From contig NZ_AP024845.1 of assembly GCF_020892095.1 (NCBI RefSeq), forward strand, positions 1,984,001-2,048,000: a stretch of DNA of 64,000 bases. The letters are read 5' to 3'. Numbering within the stretch: position 1 is the first letter of the stretch; every line of letters starts with the position of its first letter. Both the position numbers and the translations under genes were made by a program. The notes beneath the pieces were generated by a model. That model saw only the letters and a program-made list of their open reading frames with translations, ran no database searches and was not told where the DNA came from. This DNA comes from Claveliimonas bilis. Lineage in GTDB: Bacteria > Bacillota > Clostridia > Lachnospirales > Lachnospiraceae. This document shows, piece by piece, positions 62,762 through 64,000 of the stretch.

Positions 62762-62940
62762 GTATTATGAAAAAGTTTATTCAAAAAGTATTTTACTACG
62801 TAACGTCTTGTTCTTCATTTGATGGTTTTAGTATACGGCATAGCTGTGAAGAAATAGTGTGCAAGAAATGAAGGTTTTTTGAAAGATAAATGAACAAATT
62901 ATGAACGAAAAAAATTTACGTAGATTTTACCTGCGCTTCA

Positions 62941-62968
62941 TTGGATAAAAAAGAAAGGACGGTATACT
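62941..62968 (+). promoter_or_regulatory. Promoter of the phoH-like gene
   Basis: TTGGAT (62941-62946) and TATACT (62963-62968), 16-base spacing, about 40 bases upstream of the start codon. Confidence 0.65.
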
Positions 62969-63008
62969 GGGGACAAACCAATAGAACCGGAAAGGAGCAT
63001 TCTGTTAT

Positions 63009-64000
63009 ATGGTAAAAATTTACGTTCTTGATACGAATGTGCTGATTCAGGCGCCGCACGCGGTAGAATGTTTTGAAGACAATCAGGTTATACTTCCTAT
63101 GGTAGTCCTGGAAGAGCTGGATCGATTGAAAAAGGCTGAAGGAGACAGGGGAAGCAACGCCAGACAGGCGGTTAGGATCTTGGAACAGTTCCGGCAAAAG
63201 GGAAACCTGCTTTCGGGTGTAGAAATGGAAGGCGGCGGAACTTTGCGTGTAGAAAAAAATTTTGTTGACGTGTCTCTTCCGGAGGATCTTGCAGCAGAGG
63301 TGCCGGATAATCGCATCCTGAAAGTATGTCTGGGACTTTCCAGGGATAGAAGCGAGCAGGTGATCCTTGTCACCAAAGATATCCTTCTTCGAATAAAAGC
63401 CCAGATCCTTGGAATCTGTGCGGAGGATTTCACTACAGAACAGGTTTTTGATCATGAAAAGCAGTATAAGGGGAGAACGGAAGTTTATGTTCCGGAGGAA
63501 ATTTTTAAAGAATTTAAGAAAAAAGGGATCCCCTGCGAAGAAGTTTACCAGGTGGATGAGGCGGGAAAGAGAACAGAAGTGCAGCTTACGGAAAATCAGT
63601 TTGTGATCTTGAGAGCAGATCAGTCTTCCGGAAAGACCCATCTGGGACGTGTGGAAGGGGAACGCATACGAAAGCTGGAATATAAAAAGTCAGCCCCTTA
63701 TGGGATACATCCAAGAAACTCCGGACAGTATTTTCTTCAGGAAGCTCTGATGCAGCCTGCCAAAAATGCTCCACTTGTTATTGTCAAAGGAATGGCAGGA
63801 ACAAGTAAAACATTCTATTCTCTTGCTGTGGGTCTGGAAAAGGTGCTGAACAATCCTACCGGCGAATACAGGAGGATACTGGTATGTCGGCCCAATGCAC
63901 AGTTCGACTCGGATATCGGTTTTCTTCCCGGAGATGAACAGGAGAAGATCTCACCGCTTATGCGTCCTGTGATTGATAATCTGGAGCAGCTTATTGATTC
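63009..64000 (+). CDS. PhoH-family ATPase with N-terminal PIN domain (partial)
   Basis: The first 330 codons are in the window and the gene runs past the right edge. The N-terminal PIN domain shows KIYVLDTNVLIQAPHAV, the VLEELDRLK acidic positions and a later VTKDILLRIKA. After a linker region the PhoH ATPase begins with the P-loop KGMAGTSKTF (about residue 260), with LVCRPNAQ and IGFLPGDEQEKISP after it. YlaK/PhoH2-type proteins are RNA helicase-nuclease-like enzymes. The start has AAGGAG upstream. Confidence 0.93.
   Translation, partial: MVKIYVLDTNVLIQAPHAVECFEDNQVILPMVVLEELDRLKKAEGDRGSNARQAVRILEQFRQKGNLLSGVEMEGGGTLRVEKNFVDVSLPEDLAAEVPDNRILKVCLGLSRDRSEQVILVTKDILLRIKAQILGICAEDFTTEQVFDHEKQYKGRTEVYVPEEIFKEFKKKGIPCEEVYQVDEAGKRTEVQLTENQFVILRADQSSGKTHLGRVEGERIRKLEYKKSAPYGIHPRNSGQYFLQEALMQPAKNAPLVIVKGMAGTSKTFYSLAVGLEKVLNNPTGEYRRILVCRPNAQFDSDIGFLPGDEQEKISPLMRPVIDNLEQLID

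Noticed and set aside
62790-62805. TTACTACGTAACGTC as a fifth copy of the dispersed repeat
   Set aside because: Only a few bases match the core edge and no linker or 15-bp units follow.

Overview
The window looks like a chromosome segment from a gut-type anaerobic Firmicute, most likely a Lachnospiraceae member (Blautia, Dorea or Mediterraneibacter neighbourhood; genus not certain). The evidence is strong AGGAGG ribosome sites, pyruvate formate-lyase under a ZTP (pfl) riboswitch, ECF-type vitamin transporters (ThiW, RibU), a selenium-dependent molybdenum hydroxylase maturation cluster, an Rpn-type PD-(D/E)XK protein and small DUF6465, DUF6483 and DUF3784-like proteins. About 75 genes and RNAs lie on both strands with short gaps. 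Only two obvious mobile-type genes occur: an IS91-type transposase and an orphan tyrosine recombinase beside tRNA-Trp.

Layout. 1-0.5 kb: 3' end of a 23S rRNA gene with its terminator directly behind it and no 5S gene. 0.6-2.1 kb: IS91/HUH transposase with a small companion gene. 2.3-5.7 kb: Na+ symporter and an LTA-synthase-type sulfatase. 5.7-8.9 kb: pflA-pflB behind a ZTP riboswitch. 9-10.1 kb: SGNH hydrolase and a Cro-like regulator. 10.2-18.5 kb: the most unusual locus. An ANTAR antiterminator response regulator and a sensor kinase with a decayed sugar-ABC ATPase domain at its N terminus are followed by a leader with twin hairpins and a terminator, then an operon for an AnmK-family sugar kinase, an RbsABC-type importer and an AlsE-type epimerase. 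18.8-21.9 kb: Rpn-family protein, a UDP-glucose dehydrogenase fused to an XRE DNA-binding domain, and a small protein of unknown function. 22.1-31.1 kb: molybdenum cluster (moaC, mogA, MoeA-like, XdhC, NifX-like, yqeC, yqeB-mocA, modABC, ModE-like). 31.3-39.5 kb: divergent PrpR-like regulator and a tetronate (erythronate/threonate) catabolic operon with a TRAP transporter. 39.6-41.9 kb: TPP riboswitch, thiW, thiC. 42-46.9 kb: PdaA-like deacetylase, then a TetR-controlled alcohol dehydrogenase, flavodoxin and reductase group. 47-48.9 kb: FMN riboswitch, ribU, flavin reductase. 49-64 kb: integrase, tRNA-Trp, assorted small genes, an Rrf2 regulator, tRNA-Ala, a MerR/MATE pair, EamA transporter, CarD, dtd, dapB, tRNA-Pro, a zinc alcohol dehydrogenase and a truncated phoH.

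How it fits together. The molybdenum genes form one functional unit: molybdate uptake, molybdopterin synthesis, and the YqeB/YqeC/XdhC/MocA steps known to accompany selenium-dependent hydroxylases; the hydroxylase and selD are outside the window. The tetronate operon is complete from uptake (TRAP) through LtnD, OtnK and OtnC. Three riboswitches (ZTP, TPP, FMN) and several DNA operators (TetR twin sites, a MerR 19-bp-spacer promoter) are readable directly.

Two families of short dispersed repeats were found by comparing intergenic regions. One is a modular element (27-bp quasi-palindrome, 16-bp linker, two 15-bp direct repeats at 22-bp pitch) at about 2.1, 31.1, 31.25 and 39.5 kb. The other is an inverted repeat at 39.8 and 45.3 kb. 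Members of both families supply the stop codons of neighbouring genes.
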